A DNA stretch of 64,000 nucleotides, from assembly GCF_018408855.1 (NCBI RefSeq), contig NZ_AP024325.1, forward strand, positions 930,001 through 994,000. The letters are read 5' to 3'. Position numbers and translations under genes: made by a program. The notes under the pieces were generated by a model. That model saw only the letters and a program-made list of their open reading frames with translations. It ran no database searches and was not told the DNA's origin. The DNA comes from Caballeronia sp. NK8 (GTDB lineage Bacteria; Pseudomonadota; Gammaproteobacteria; Burkholderiales; Burkholderiaceae). Each line of letters opens with the position of its first letter. Position 1 is the stretch's first letter. Shown here in pieces: positions 17,250 through 27,000 of the stretch.

Positions 17250-17407
17250 CTTTGGTGCGCGCAATAAAGTAAAACGTTATTCAGATGCACCATTTGCGAG
17301 CGTTCACTGTTCCTTACCGATCTATCGAATAACTCAGTAGAATCGCGGTATCTTTTTTCAACGCCGCAAACACTCGCGGTGATGCGCAATTATTTCCTCT
17401 CACTCGT

Positions 17408-17911
17408 GTGAACTCGGCCAGCAATCGGAAAAAATGCCGCACGCTCGTTCGGCATAAAACAAATGCATTGCTTGTCGCCCTTTGCGTTTTTGCATGGGAT
17501 GCCTCCGCGCAAACGTTCGCGGCCAATGCAAAAGCGGCGCGCTTCGTCAGCGACGTCGTGATGAACGACTTTCATACAGCCCAGGCAGGCGGCGGCTACG
17601 TCTTTTCATACGACAGCCACGAAACCGAAGCGACCCTTTCGACCCGGCTCGACCGCTGGTTTTCCGGAACCGATCCGCAGGCGCTCACCATGGAGCCCGC
17701 GGAAAAGCAGGCGCTCTTCAGCTTTTACTGGGCGGCGACCATGATGCCCGCGAATTCGCCGTGTTTCCGCGATATCGCCGATCCGGCCTGCGGCGAAGAT
17801 CTGTCGAAGTGGATGGCGCGCGAGCTCGATGACGATCCCCGCTTCATCCGTGCTTACGAGTCCGCGAAAAAGCCGCTCGGCCTGCCGCCGCTCGAACGCA
17901 ACGCGCACTGA
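17408..17911 (+). CDS. Putative secreted protein of unknown function
   Basis: Protein of 167 aa starting with GTG. The N-terminus is basic (SNRKKCRTLVRHK), followed by a hydrophobic stretch and a likely signal-peptidase cut after DASA. The mature part is acidic, helical and has two cysteines about 10 residues apart (SPCFRDIADPACGED), which could form a disulphide in the periplasm. No family recognised. Its last 68 bases overlap a possible convergent gene. The start is uncertain because no strong ribosome binding site precedes it. Confidence 0.65.
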   Translation: MNSASNRKKCRTLVRHKTNALLVALCVFAWDASAQTFAANAKAARFVSDVVMNDFHTAQAGGGYVFSYDSHETEATLSTRLDRWFSGTDPQALTMEPAEKQALFSFYWAATMMPANSPCFRDIADPACGEDLSKWMARELDDDPRFIRAYESAKKPLGLPPLERNAH

Positions 17912-18113
17912 CGACCGGGCGCACACAGCGCGGGCGAAATGCTCCAGCGGCCGGCTTGCGCCGGAAACACGCGGCGCAGGCTCGTCGGACCGGCGCGGCT
18001 TTGAGCGGATCGTCCGCGCTGTCTTCGTGCGGATCGCGCAGCAACACGATCTTCGCCGCGATGCTCACGAGCAGCGACAGCGCACCGATGGTTTCGAGCA
18101 AAGCGGGAAACAT
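17844..18113 (-). CDS. Possible small membrane protein
   Basis: Reading of 89 aa beginning MFPALLETIGALSLLVSIAAK, a single hydrophobic segment that continues with KIVLLRDPHEDSADD and then an Arg/Ala/Cys-rich tail that may not be genuine protein. AAGGGGA with a 6-base spacer precedes the ATG at 18113, which argues for translation. The 3' part overlaps the convergent gene ending at 17911 by 68 bases. The hydrophobic start plus good ribosome site make a real short gene likely; the exact C-terminus is doubtful. Confidence 0.45.
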   Translation of the reverse strand: MFPALLETIGALSLLVSIAAKIVLLRDPHEDSADDPLKAAPVRRACAACFRRKPAAGAFRPRCVRPVVSARCVRAAAGRAAFSRTRKHG

Positions 18114-18211
18114 GATGGTCCCCTTGGGTCTGTTCACCTATAAAACGGCCAACCCCTGGCTTAAATTCGACTCGGCAGAAATCGGCCGCATTGCTGCGAC
18201 CCTCGTGTCGA

Positions 18212-18979
18212 TCACCGGTTCGACAACATCGGCCCGTAGGTCTTCACAAAGAACGCGATGGTGATGCAGGCACTGACGAGCAGAGTGCCCGCGCGAATCC
18301 AGTGCGGCGGCGCGCGCCGGCCGAGTTGCGCGCCGCTATAGCCGCCCACGATCGCCGCGAGCAGCATCGCGATGGTCTCCGGCCAGCGCACCGCCTGCGC
18401 CACCGCGAAAGTCACCACCGCGACCGAGTTGGCCGCGCTCACGAGCAGCGTGCGCGGCGCGTTCAGGCTCTTCAGGTCGCGCGAATCGAGCAGGCCCCAC
18501 ACCGCCATCATCATGATGCCGACCGCCCCGCCGAAGTAGCCGCCATATACGCCGAGCGCGAACTGGATCGACAGCACCGCCGCCGCGCCGATATGCCAGC
18601 GCCGCCGCAACGCCTCGCCGAGCTTGCGGCCGAACGCAAGCGTCAGGCTCGCGCACAGCAAGAGCCACGGCAGCACGAAGGAGAAGGTCTTCGACGACGT
18701 CGACAGCAAGAGCGCCGCGCCGACGAAACCGCCGATGAGCGTCATGACGAGCATCTTGCGCATCGATACCGAACCGACGGGGCCGAGCCCGTCGCGATAC
18801 GCCCACGCGCTCACCACGCCGCCCGGAAACAGTGCGACGGTACTGGATGCGTTCGCCTGAACCGGTGGCAAGCCGGCGGCGATCATCGCGGGCAGGCTCA
18901 CGAACGAGCCGCCGCCCGCGAGCGCATTCATCGCGCCCGCAAGAAAACCCGCGCCAATGACGAGAATAAAGGGTTGCAT
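18212..18979 (-). CDS. TauE/SafE family sulfite/organosulfur exporter-like permease
   Basis: Inner-membrane protein of 255 aa with about seven to eight hydrophobic helices. The N-terminal half contains the family repeat FLAGAMNALAGGGSFVSLPAM and QANASSTVALFPG; the matching C-terminal half includes GVYGGYFGGAVGIMMM. These are hallmarks of the TauE/SafE (DUF81) family, which moves sulfite, sulfoacetate or other small anions. It is divergent from a LysR regulator with an 82-base gap, the usual control arrangement. Substrate not evident. Confidence 0.9.
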   Translation of the reverse strand: MQPFILVIGAGFLAGAMNALAGGGSFVSLPAMIAAGLPPVQANASSTVALFPGGVVSAWAYRDGLGPVGSVSMRKMLVMTLIGGFVGAALLLSTSSKTFSFVLPWLLLCASLTLAFGRKLGEALRRRWHIGAAAVLSIQFALGVYGGYFGGAVGIMMMAVWGLLDSRDLKSLNAPRTLLVSAANSVAVVTFAVAQAVRWPETIAMLLAAIVGGYSGAQLGRRAPPHWIRAGTLLVSACITIAFFVKTYGPMLSNR

Positions 18980-19061
18980 GCGACAGATGCTAGCGATGCC
19001 GCCAGCCGCTTACAATCTGGCATTTCCAATGCGAGGCTTCGGCGAAACCGAAGGATGCGGC

Positions 19062-19952
19062 ATGCGTTTCGATCTGACCGACATGCGGCTTTTCCTGACC
19101 GTCGTTGAGCGCGGCAGCATCACGGCCGGCGCGCAGGCCATGCATCTCGCGCTGGCCTCGGCGAGCGAGCGCATCGCGGGCATGGAAGCCGCGCTCGGCG
19201 CGCCGTTGCTGGAGCGCAACCGGCGCGGCGTGCAGGCGACCGCCGCGGGCGACGCCTTCGTGCGCCACGCGCGCGCGATCCTCGGCCAGGTCGAGCAGAT
19301 GCGCGGCGAATTGCGATCGTTCGCGACCGGACTCAAAGGCCGCATCCGGATGATGTCGAACACGGCGGCGCTGGCCGCCTTCCTGCCGCCGCGGCTCACG
19401 GAATTTCTCGCGACCCATCCGGATCTTTCGATCGATCTCGACGAGCGCCCGAGCGTCGAGATCGTGCAGGCGATCGCCGAAGGCCGCGCGGAACTCGGCA
19501 TCGTTTCGGTTACGGCGGACCTGGGGCTGCTTCAGACCCATCTGCTCGCGCAGGATCAGCTGGTGGTCGTGGCGAACGGCGTGCATCGCCTGGCGAGGGA
19601 ACGCGCGGTGGCGTTTGCCGAAATCGTCGGCGAGGCGTTCGTCGGGTTATCGGACGCCGCGCTCGAAATGCATCTGGCCGAACGCGCGTCGCGGCTCGGC
19701 AGGCAGATGAGCTACCGCATCCGTATGCGCAGCATCGACAACATCGGCATGCTCGTCGAGGCGGGCATCGGACTCGCGATCTTGTCGGAGGCGTCGGCGC
19801 GCATGCTGGAGCGCCCCGCGCTCTCGATCGTGCCGCTCTCGGAACCGTGGGCGACACGCCGCCTGCACCTGTGCGCCCGCGACTTCGACGCCCTCACTCC
19901 GCACGCCCGCCTGCTCGCGCAGACTTTGATGACAGGCACTAGTCCGAGCTAG
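19062..19952 (+). CDS. LysR family transcriptional regulator
   Basis: Regulator of 296 aa. The winged helix-turn-helix lies in residues 1-60 (DMRLFLTVVERGSITAGA), followed by a substrate-binding domain. ATG at 19062 has AAGG seven bases upstream and places the DNA-binding domain at the N-terminus; a longer frame from 18957 adds 35 residues overlapping the divergent gene's start. Likely regulates the TauE-type exporter. Its TAG stop shares the palindrome CTAG with the stop of the convergent PPK2 gene. Confidence 0.92.
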   Translation: MRFDLTDMRLFLTVVERGSITAGAQAMHLALASASERIAGMEAALGAPLLERNRRGVQATAAGDAFVRHARAILGQVEQMRGELRSFATGLKGRIRMMSNTAALAAFLPPRLTEFLATHPDLSIDLDERPSVEIVQAIAEGRAELGIVSVTADLGLLQTHLLAQDQLVVVANGVHRLARERAVAFAEIVGEAFVGLSDAALEMHLAERASRLGRQMSYRIRMRSIDNIGMLVEAGIGLAILSEASARMLERPALSIVPLSEPWATRRLHLCARDFDALTPHARLLAQTLMTGTSPS

Positions 19953-21004
19953 AACGGCCGCCCGACGATGAAAGGATCGACCGCACCGATCGCCTTGAGA
20001 TCGCGATTCGCGTACGGCAACCTGTGCAGCACGTAGCGCATGGCGTTGAGCCGCGCGCGTTTCTTGCAATCGGAGCGCACGACGGTCCAGGGCGTGTCGG
20101 CGCTATCGGTGTGCGCGAACATCGTTTCCTTGGCTTCCGTGTAGGCGTCCCACTTGTCGAGCGATGCGAGATCGACCGGGCTCAGCTTCCACTGCTTGAG
20201 CGGATGGATCTCGCGTTCCCTGAAACGCCGCCGCTGCTCGGCGCGGCTCACGGAAAACCACAGCTTGATGACGTGCGTGCCGCTTTGCCAGAGATGGCGC
20301 TCGAACGCGGGCACCTGTTGCACGAATTCGTCGTACTCGCGCGGCGTGCAGAAACCCATCACGCGCTCCACGCCGGCGCGGTTGTACCACGAGCGGTCGA
20401 AAAGGACGATCTCGCCGGCCGTCGGCAAATGCTCCACGTAGCGCTGAAAATACCATTGCCCCCGCTCGCGCTCGGACGGCTTTTCCAGTGCGACCACGCG
20501 CGCGCCGCGCGGGTTCAGATGTTCCATGAAACGTTTGATGGCGCCGCCCTTGCCCGCCGCGTCGCGTACTTCGAACAGGATCACGACGCGCTGACCCGTG
20601 TCGCGCACCCACGCCTGCAACTTCAGCAACTCAACCTGCAGGCGATACTTCTGTTTCTCGTACGCACGCCGCGACATCAGATGCCGGTACGGATAGCCGC
20701 CTTCGCGCCACGACGGCGACAGTTCGTCGTCGGGATCGGTCGAGCCGTTGGCCGTTCGCAGCACGGTGTCGCCATCGAAAAGATGGGCGCGTAACGTGGA
20801 TATCTCATCTGGCGACATACCGCCGATCAGGGTTCTCACGGTATCGACGAGCGATTCCGTCTCTTCGCGCTCCTGTGATCCGAGCCGCTGGAGTATGTCG
20901 TCGACGCTGTTCGTCAGCAGGCCATGCGCCGCTTCGACCGCGCAGCCCGTTTCCTCCTCTTCGATGCAGGCCGGCAGCGCTTGAGGCTTGTCTGGCGAGA
21001 TCAC
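19949..21004 (-). CDS. ppk2: Polyphosphate kinase 2 family protein
   Basis: Cytoplasmic phosphotransferase of 351 aa that moves phosphate between polyphosphate and nucleotides. The core has Walker A-like DAAGKGGAIKRFMEHL at about 148-163, Walker B-like LFDRSWYNRAGVE near 201-213 and the lid arginines RRRFREREIHPLKQWKLS. A 100-residue N-terminal extension is acidic and not conserved. Start is GTG at 21004 with AGGAAGGA upstream. The gene ends four bases inside the convergent lysR gene. Whether it makes GTP/ATP or polyphosphate cannot be told. Confidence 0.93.
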   Translation of the reverse strand: MISPDKPQALPACIEEEETGCAVEAAHGLLTNSVDDILQRLGSQEREETESLVDTVRTLIGGMSPDEISTLRAHLFDGDTVLRTANGSTDPDDELSPSWREGGYPYRHLMSRRAYEKQKYRLQVELLKLQAWVRDTGQRVVILFEVRDAAGKGGAIKRFMEHLNPRGARVVALEKPSERERGQWYFQRYVEHLPTAGEIVLFDRSWYNRAGVERVMGFCTPREYDEFVQQVPAFERHLWQSGTHVIKLWFSVSRAEQRRRFREREIHPLKQWKLSPVDLASLDKWDAYTEAKETMFAHTDSADTPWTVVRSDCKKRARLNAMRYVLHRLPYANRDLKAIGAVDPFIVGRPF

Positions 21005-21055
21005 CTTTATTCCTTCCTCTCGTTGTTGCTTCGGCGTCTCTGTCTCTCACGTCTC

Positions 21056-21277
21056 TCAGGCGGCTTCCTGCGCCTTTCTCAAGACGGCGTACATCTTGTC
21101 GTTCAACAACAGCTTTTCCTTCTTCAGCGATTCGATGGCGAAGGAATCAGCAGGACTGACGCCCGTCTCCATGTTGTTGATCTGATGATCGAGTTCGTTG
21201 TGACGCTCGAAAAGACGCGAGAAATGAGCATCCTCGGTCTTCAGGCGCGAGATGAGATCGCGATATTCAGGAAACAT
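21056..21277 (-). CDS. YdcH/DUF465 family small protein
   Basis: Protein of 73 aa forming one long coiled-coil hairpin: MFPEYRDLISRLKTEDAHFSR, then HNELDHQI and the LKKEKLLLNDKMYAVLR segment. This pattern and length match DUF465 proteins, common in proteobacteria and of unknown function. GGAGG sits at good distance before the ATG. It lies 51 bases upstream of ppk2 on the same strand, so the two may be co-transcribed. Confidence 0.9.
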   Translation of the reverse strand: MFPEYRDLISRLKTEDAHFSRLFERHNELDHQINNMETGVSPADSFAIESLKKEKLLLNDKMYAVLRKAQEAA

Positions 21278-21498
21278 GCGGTGATCCTCCGGTGGTTCGT
21301 TTCGAGTGTTTCGAAGTACATACTACCTACTAGACTAGGTTATTTGTTAGACGAATATCAAAGATGGCTGCGGTAAAGCGTCGCAAATCGTATCGAATGC
21401 ACTTAGGCAAAACCCTCCTGTTTCCGGGCATCGTCCTTGCACACAATGAAGGCGCTGGCTGTGCATCCGCATGGCGAGCATGAGCCAAGGAGGCCGTC

Positions 21499-21822
21499 AT
21501 GAAGAAGAGCCGCAATCGCGCGCACCGTCGCGCCATGCATATTGCGTTGATCGCCGGCGTGGCCGGCATGTGCTTCGCCACGGCAGCCAGTGCGGACAGT
21601 CAGGCCGCAAAGAAGATGGGACAGATGGGCGTCATCAATCAGACGCTCCAGCCGAAGCCCGCGAACAACTATTCGAACACCCCAAACGCGAACACGGCCA
21701 ATCCGAGCTACAACGCAAATCCAGCCTATAACCCGAACACCGCCAACGCCGCGAACAACGCGAACGCAGCGAACGCAGCGCGTAACGGAGCGGCCGCCAC
21801 AGCCACCGCCCCGAAAAAGTAA
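21499..21822 (+). CDS. Secreted Asn/Ala-rich low-complexity protein
   Basis: Protein of 107 aa with a signal peptide (basic MKKSRNRAHRR, hydrophobic core, likely cut at ASA). The mature chain is dominated by Asn, Ala, Pro and Thr with repeated N-A-N and N-P-x-Y steps, including ANAANNANAANAARN. No enzyme domain is visible; it is probably disordered. AGGAGG precedes the ATG. Codon use is as GC-rich as its neighbours apart from AAC codons. Function unknown; possibly a surface or stress-related envelope protein. Confidence 0.75.
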   Translation: MKKSRNRAHRRAMHIALIAGVAGMCFATAASADSQAAKKMGQMGVINQTLQPKPANNYSNTPNANTANPSYNANPAYNPNTANAANNANAANAARNGAAATATAPKK

Positions 21823-21838
21823 GCACATCCCTTCACGC

Positions 21839-21862
21839 CGCCGCCCGCTGGGCCGGGCGGCG
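21839..21862 (+). terminator. GC-rich terminator-like hairpin
   Basis: A nine-base-pair stem (CGCCGCCCG with CGGGCGGCG read around a CTGGGC loop, outermost pair 21839/21862) begins 16 bases after the Asn-rich gene. No U tract follows, so efficiency is uncertain. Confidence 0.4.
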
Positions 21863-21967
21863 CTCTACATCCCCGCCGATCGACCGCGCGCGCGCGTACA
21901 TTCGCGCACGTCCGATCTTTTATACTTGACTCATGGCCCAGGCGCTCAGGCGCACACTTTCGAGTCC

Positions 21968-22615
21968 ATGAAAAAGATCAAGCCCGGTCTCGTGCTGGAA
22001 CTCGCCGCCAATCTGCTGCTGCCGTGGCTGGCGTATCGCGTGGCGTTGCCGTATTGGGGCGATGTCGGCGCGCTCTATGCGTCGGCCGCGCCGCCGCTCG
22101 TGTGGAGCATCGTCGAGTTCGCGCGCTCGCGTCGTGTCGATGCGCTCTCCGCGCTCGTGCTGTTCGGCATCGCGCTGTCGATCGTGATGCTCGCGATGGG
22201 CGGCAGCCCGCGCATTCTGCTCGTGCGCGAATCGCTGGCAGCGGGCGCGACGGGCATCGTGTTCCTGGTCTCGCTGTTCTTCGAACGTCCGCTCATCTTC
22301 TATCTCGCGCGCGCCACCGTCACGCGCGAACAGGAAAACGGCGCCGAGCGCTTCGAGGCGTACTGGAGCGAAAGCGCGATGCTGCGCGCGTCGCTGCGGC
22401 TCATGACGTTCGTGTGGGGCGTGGGACTATCGCTCGAAACGCTATTGCGTTTCTGGTTCGCGTGGACCTGGCCGGTCGAGCGCTACCTCGTCGTATCGCC
22501 GGTCGTGAGCTACGCGATCTACGGCGGGCTGCTCGCGTGGACGTTCTGGTTTCGCGCACGGCTCATAGAACGTCAGGGCAAGAGCGCGCCGTCACGCGAC
22601 GGGTTACTCGGCTAG
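21968..22615 (+). CDS. VC0807-like integral membrane protein
   Basis: Membrane protein of 215 aa with about six hydrophobic helices; recognisable stretches include LLLPWLAYRVALPYWGDVGAL, the RESLAAGATGIVFLVSL region and the PLIFYLARA segment. The pattern resembles the VC0807 family (septation-protein-A-like fold), of unknown function. The ATG at 21968 is the first at the homologous start; the frame remains open upstream but that part is Arg/Pro-rich. The last 12 bases overlap the convergent hydrolase gene. Confidence 0.75.
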   Translation: MKKIKPGLVLELAANLLLPWLAYRVALPYWGDVGALYASAAPPLVWSIVEFARSRRVDALSALVLFGIALSIVMLAMGGSPRILLVRESLAAGATGIVFLVSLFFERPLIFYLARATVTREQENGAERFEAYWSESAMLRASLRLMTFVWGVGLSLETLLRFWFAWTWPVERYLVVSPVVSYAIYGGLLAWTFWFRARLIERQGKSAPSRDGLLG

Positions 22616-23437
22616 GTTATCGGCGCGCGCATCGCACTGGGCGATATGACGCGCGATCGCCGCATTCACCGCCGGCGCGTGCGTGAGCGGCCCCATGTGG
22701 CCCGCATCGGACACGACGATCAGCTTCGCCGCCGGCATCAGACCGGGCAGCGTCTCGGCGATCAGGCGCGTCGGCGCGGGCGCATGCTCGCCGCGCATCA
22801 CGAGCGTGGGAATGCGCAAGGCGGCATACGCGCTCGCCGGTGTGGGCTCGTGAATCAGCGCGCGAAAATCGAGCGGCGCTTTCGGCACCCAGCGTGTGAG
22901 CATGGCCTGAATGGAAGGCCGCAACGCCGACCACGCGCCCCGTCCGCTCCAGTAATCGACGAACGAGCTTGCCGCGCCACGCAGATCGCCCGTGACGACG
23001 CCTTCCGCCGTGCGCGCCGCGATCGCGAGAATCTCCGCGAATTCCGCCGCGCCACGCGCGCCCATGCCCTTCAGCAAATGAAACGCCGACGGTTCGTAGA
23101 GCGTGATGCTCGCGACGCCGTGGGGCCTTTCCAGCGCGGCGCGCAACGCGACGCCGCCGCCGTACGAATGCCCGACGAGATGCACCTTGCCGCGCTGGCG
23201 ATCGATGATCTCGACCGTGCGCGCCGCTTCGTCCGCGAGCGTGAAAGCGCGCTCGCCGCTCCACGGGCCCACGCTATCGCAGCCGTAATGCTCCGGCGCG
23301 ATGAGCGTGTAGCGCGTTCTGGCGCAGCCGAGTGCATCGAGCGTTTCGCCGAGCTGGCGCCATTGATTCGCGCCCGCGCCGGAGCAGTGCAGCGCGATGA
23401 CGGGCGCGTCGGCGTGTTGGTCGTTCGGCATTGTCAT
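22604..23437 (-). CDS. Alpha/beta hydrolase
   Basis: Soluble hydrolase of 277 aa with no signal peptide. The oxyanion-hole region is ALHCSGAGANQW, the nucleophile elbow GHSYGGG carries the catalytic Ser, and DAGHMGPLTHA near the C-terminus supplies the His. CAGGAA precedes the ATG at 23437; another Met two codons later is possible, and a reading to 23548 adds 37 unrelated residues. It overlaps its convergent neighbour by 12 bases. Substrate unknown; likely an ester or lactone. Confidence 0.88.
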   Translation of the reverse strand: MTMPNDQHADAPVIALHCSGAGANQWRQLGETLDALGCARTRYTLIAPEHYGCDSVGPWSGERAFTLADEAARTVEIIDRQRGKVHLVGHSYGGGVALRAALERPHGVASITLYEPSAFHLLKGMGARGAAEFAEILAIAARTAEGVVTGDLRGAASSFVDYWSGRGAWSALRPSIQAMLTRWVPKAPLDFRALIHEPTPASAYAALRIPTLVMRGEHAPAPTRLIAETLPGLMPAAKLIVVSDAGHMGPLTHAPAVNAAIARHIAQCDARADNLAE

Positions 23438-23462
23438 CTGAACGTTCCTGGTTCGTTGAAGA

Positions 23463-23636
23463 TCACTCGTCGATGTCGACGGCACGCATACGACGCTCGA
23501 GTTCGCCGATATCGACGGACGATGCGAGATAGGCATCGCGCCGGCCATGTTCCGCGCGATCCAGCAGCACTTCGGTCCGGCCGACCAGAAACGGCAGCAC
23601 GATATCTCTCGAAAAATTGATCAGGTATCCCAACAT
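23463..23636 (-). CDS. DUF3563 family small protein
   Basis: Protein of 57 aa. Its C-terminal part DAYLASSVDIGELERRMRAV matches the DUF3563 core (RDAYLAxSxDxxELERRMR), a short family largely confined to Burkholderiales. The N-terminus is hydrophobic (MLGYLINFSRDIVLPFLV). GTGGAG sits 8 bases before the ATG at 23636; a longer frame starting at 23828 includes 64 residues unlike the family. It lies 25 bases upstream of the alpha/beta hydrolase and may be co-transcribed. Confidence 0.85.
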   Translation of the reverse strand: MLGYLINFSRDIVLPFLVGRTEVLLDRAEHGRRDAYLASSVDIGELERRMRAVDIDE

Positions 23637-24028
23637 GATTCGCTCCACTTGCACTAACGGGTCGGTCAATGACATGCCGGCTGAGCGAACGTGCAACTGC
23701 TGAAGCGAGGTCGCTGAGGCGGCGGGTGTCGGCTTTGAATGCAGCCTCCGTGCCAGTTTCCCGAAACCACCGTGCGACAAGGCTCGGCGCGAATTCAGCC
23801 GCGCGCCGGCTGATAAAATGTCGGGCACGAACCAACGCTTTCAGTTCCGAAAGCGGGCAACCAACAAACACATCATCGGACGATCCGAAAGCGAATTCAT
23901 GCTCTCGATACCGCGCTAACGCGGCGAATATTCCTTCGGCGCCGACTCAAGCTTTCATGAAACCGCGCCGTAAACGGGTCTGATGGCCGCGCGATAAGAT
24001 ACGGCTGCTTTCACTCGGAGACAACGGC
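23637..24028. other. Intergenic region between divergent genes
   Basis: This 392-base stretch separates the DUF3563 gene (leftwards) and the hybrid kinase (rightwards). Overlapping open frames occur on both strands but none has a recognisable domain or a ribosome site. It likely carries the two divergent promoters; no clear -35/-10 pair or operator was found. Confidence 0.45.
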
Positions 24029-27000
24029 GTGCTCATTCGCCATTCGCTCACTTCAAGGATGACGGTGTTCATCGTCGTCGTCTGCGTGCTTCTGATCGGC
24101 ACCGACGTGTGGCGCAGCGTCGCCGCGCGCCGCGTGCAGATGGACGAGATGACGTCGGCGACTTCGAACCTCGCGCGCGCGATGGCGCAGCACGCGAACG
24201 ACACCTTCAAGGAAGCCGACACGACGCTCATCGGCATGGTGGAACGCGTGGAGGAAGACGGCACGTCGCCCGAAGCGCTCGCGCGCATTCATCGTTCTCT
24301 GGTCACGCGTGTGCAGCAGTTGCCGCAATTGAACGGCCTCTTCATCTACGACAAAGACGGCGCGTGGCTCGTCAACTCGCAGCCCCGGCTCGACTCGCGC
24401 TTCAACAACTCCGACCGCGAATACTTCGAGTATCACCGCACCCACACCGATCAGAATTCGCATATCGGCCCGCCCGTGAAGAGCCGCTCGACGGGCAAGT
24501 GGATCGTGCCGGTATCGCGCCGTATCGATGCGCCCGACGGCAGTTTCGCGGGCGTCGCGCTCGCGACCATCGACATCGAGTTCTTCTCGCGTTTCTATGA
24601 CAGCCTCGACCTCGGGCAATCGGGCGCGGCCGTGCTCGTGCTGAATTCAGGCGTGATGGTCGTGCGCCGCCCGTTCGAGGACCGCTTCGTCGGCAAGAAC
24701 GTAATCGATACCGCGCTGTATCGCGCGCATCTCGAAAACGACGGTTCGGGCGTGTTCACGACGCGCTCGTCGCAAGATCATGTCACGCGCCTCAACAGCC
24801 TGCGCGAATTGCAGGACTATCCGCTGTTCGTGGCCGCGGCGCTTTCACGCGATGAAATCCTCGCGCCCTGGTGGCGGGACACGGTCTGGCACGCCTGCGT
24901 GTCGATCGTGCTCGCGCTCGTGCTGGCGATGTTCGGCTCGACCCTCGTGCGACAGGTCAACGCGCGTATCCGCATCAGGCAGGAACTCGTCCGCAGCCTC
25001 GCGACCACCCAGACCGTGCTCGACACCGCCATCAGCCCGATCATCACCGTGGACGAGCGCGGCGCAATCCGCTCGTTCAACTCGGCGGGCGAAAGGGTGT
25101 TCGGCTACAAGGCGAAGGAGGTCATCGGACAGAACATCCGCATGCTGGTGCCGCCCCATCATCTGGATACGTATAACGAATACATCATGCAATTCAAGGG
25201 TCCAACAGGCGTCGCGACCGCTGATTGCGAACTCGCGGGACAGCGCAAGGACGGCACCTCGTTTCCGGCGCACGTCTCGACGGGCGCGATGCGGCTGGAT
25301 GGCGCTTTGCATTTTGTATCGGTAATTACGGATATCTCGAGGCAGAGAAAGGAACGCAGCGAGCTTGCCGACGCGCGCGATCAGTTGTTGCTGGCCGCAG
25401 AAATCGCCGAACTGGGCATCTGGTCGTGGGATATCGCCACGGGCAAGCTGCACTGGAACGCGCGCATGTTCGAGATCTATCAGTACCCGCCGGAATTGCT
25501 CGACAACGGTCTGCACTTCGAGCACTGGCGCTTGCGGGTTCATCCCGACGATCACGACAGCATCATGGCCGACGTGCGCGCCGCCGCTGCGGGAGAAACC
25601 GAGACGCTGCCGCCGTTTCGCATCGTACTTCCGGACGGCACGACGCGGCGCATCCAGAGCGGCCTGCGCACGCAGCGCAACGCGGACGGCGTGCCCGTCG
25701 TGATGACGGGCGTGAACTACGACGTCACCGATCAATATCAGCTGGAATTCCATCTGCGCGACGCGAAGGAACAGGCCGACGCGGCGAGCGCGGCCAAATC
25801 CTCGTTCCTCGCGAACATGAGTCACGAAATCCGCACACCGATGAACGCCGTGCTCGGCATGCTGCATCTCGTGCAACTGACCTCGCTCGACAACCGCCAG
25901 CAGGACTACGTCAGCAAGGCCGAAACTGCCGCCAAATCGCTGCTGAATCTGCTCAACGACATCCTCGACTATTCGAAGATCGAAGCCGGCAAGCTGCAAC
26001 TCGATATCCATCCGTTCGAGCCTGAAAAGCTGATGGAAGAACTGGGCATCGTGCTGTCGGGCAATCAGGGCGCAAAAGACGTCGAAGTGCTGTTCGATCT
26101 CGATCCGAGCTTGCCTTCCGTGCTCGTCGGCGACGGCTTCCGGCTTCAGCAGGTGCTCATCAACCTCGCGGGCAACGCGCTCAAGTTCACGTCGGCGGGG
26201 CAGATCGTCATGAGCGTCCATCGACTCGAAAGCTCGCACGATGCAACAGGCGCGTCGATGCGCGTACGCATCGCGGTGAGCGACAGCGGCATCGGCATCA
26301 GCGAGGAACAACTCGAACGCATCTTCGAAGGCTTTACGCAGGCCGAGGCCTCCACGTCGCGACGTTACGGCGGTTCCGGCCTCGGGCTCGTGATCAGCAA
26401 GCGGCTCGTCGCGATGATGGGCGGCCAGCTCGAAGTCGAAAGCCGTCTGGGAGAAGGCAGCCGCTTCTGGTTCGATATCACGCTCGGGGTGGAAGCGTCC
26501 GGCGCGCTATCGCATGACGAACGCGCGACGCTTCATGGAGGCGCGCGCATTCTCATCGCTGACGACAACGCGATCGCCGGCGAAATTCTCTCGCGCACGG
26601 TACGTTCGCTCGGCTGGCAGGCGGATCTCGTGACGAGTGGAAGCGATGCGGTCGAGCGTATCGGCGCGGCGGCGCGGCGCGGCGCGCCTTACGACATCGC
26701 CCTGCTCGACTGGCGCATGCCCGGACTCGACGGCCTGAGCACGGCGAAGCAGATCCGCGCGATGGACGTGAAGACCGCACCGCCGCTCGTGCTGCTCGTC
26801 ACCGCCTTTGGCCGCGAAGTCCTGAGAGAAGCGCAGGACGACGGCGCCGCGCCCTTCGCGGGCTTTCTCACGAAGCCCGTGACGCCAAAGCAACTCGTCG
26901 CCGCGATTCGCGCCGCATTGCCCGGCGATATCGAAGCCGCGCAACTTCAGACGATGCCGCCTTCAGTGAAAGCGCAACGCCTCCAGGGACTTGCGCTGCT

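Noticed and set aside
23669..23983. Plus-strand frame of 104 codons before the hybrid kinase
   Set aside because: Arg/Ser/Ala-rich composition, no ribosome site, overlaps frames on the other strand equally open; probably non-coding.
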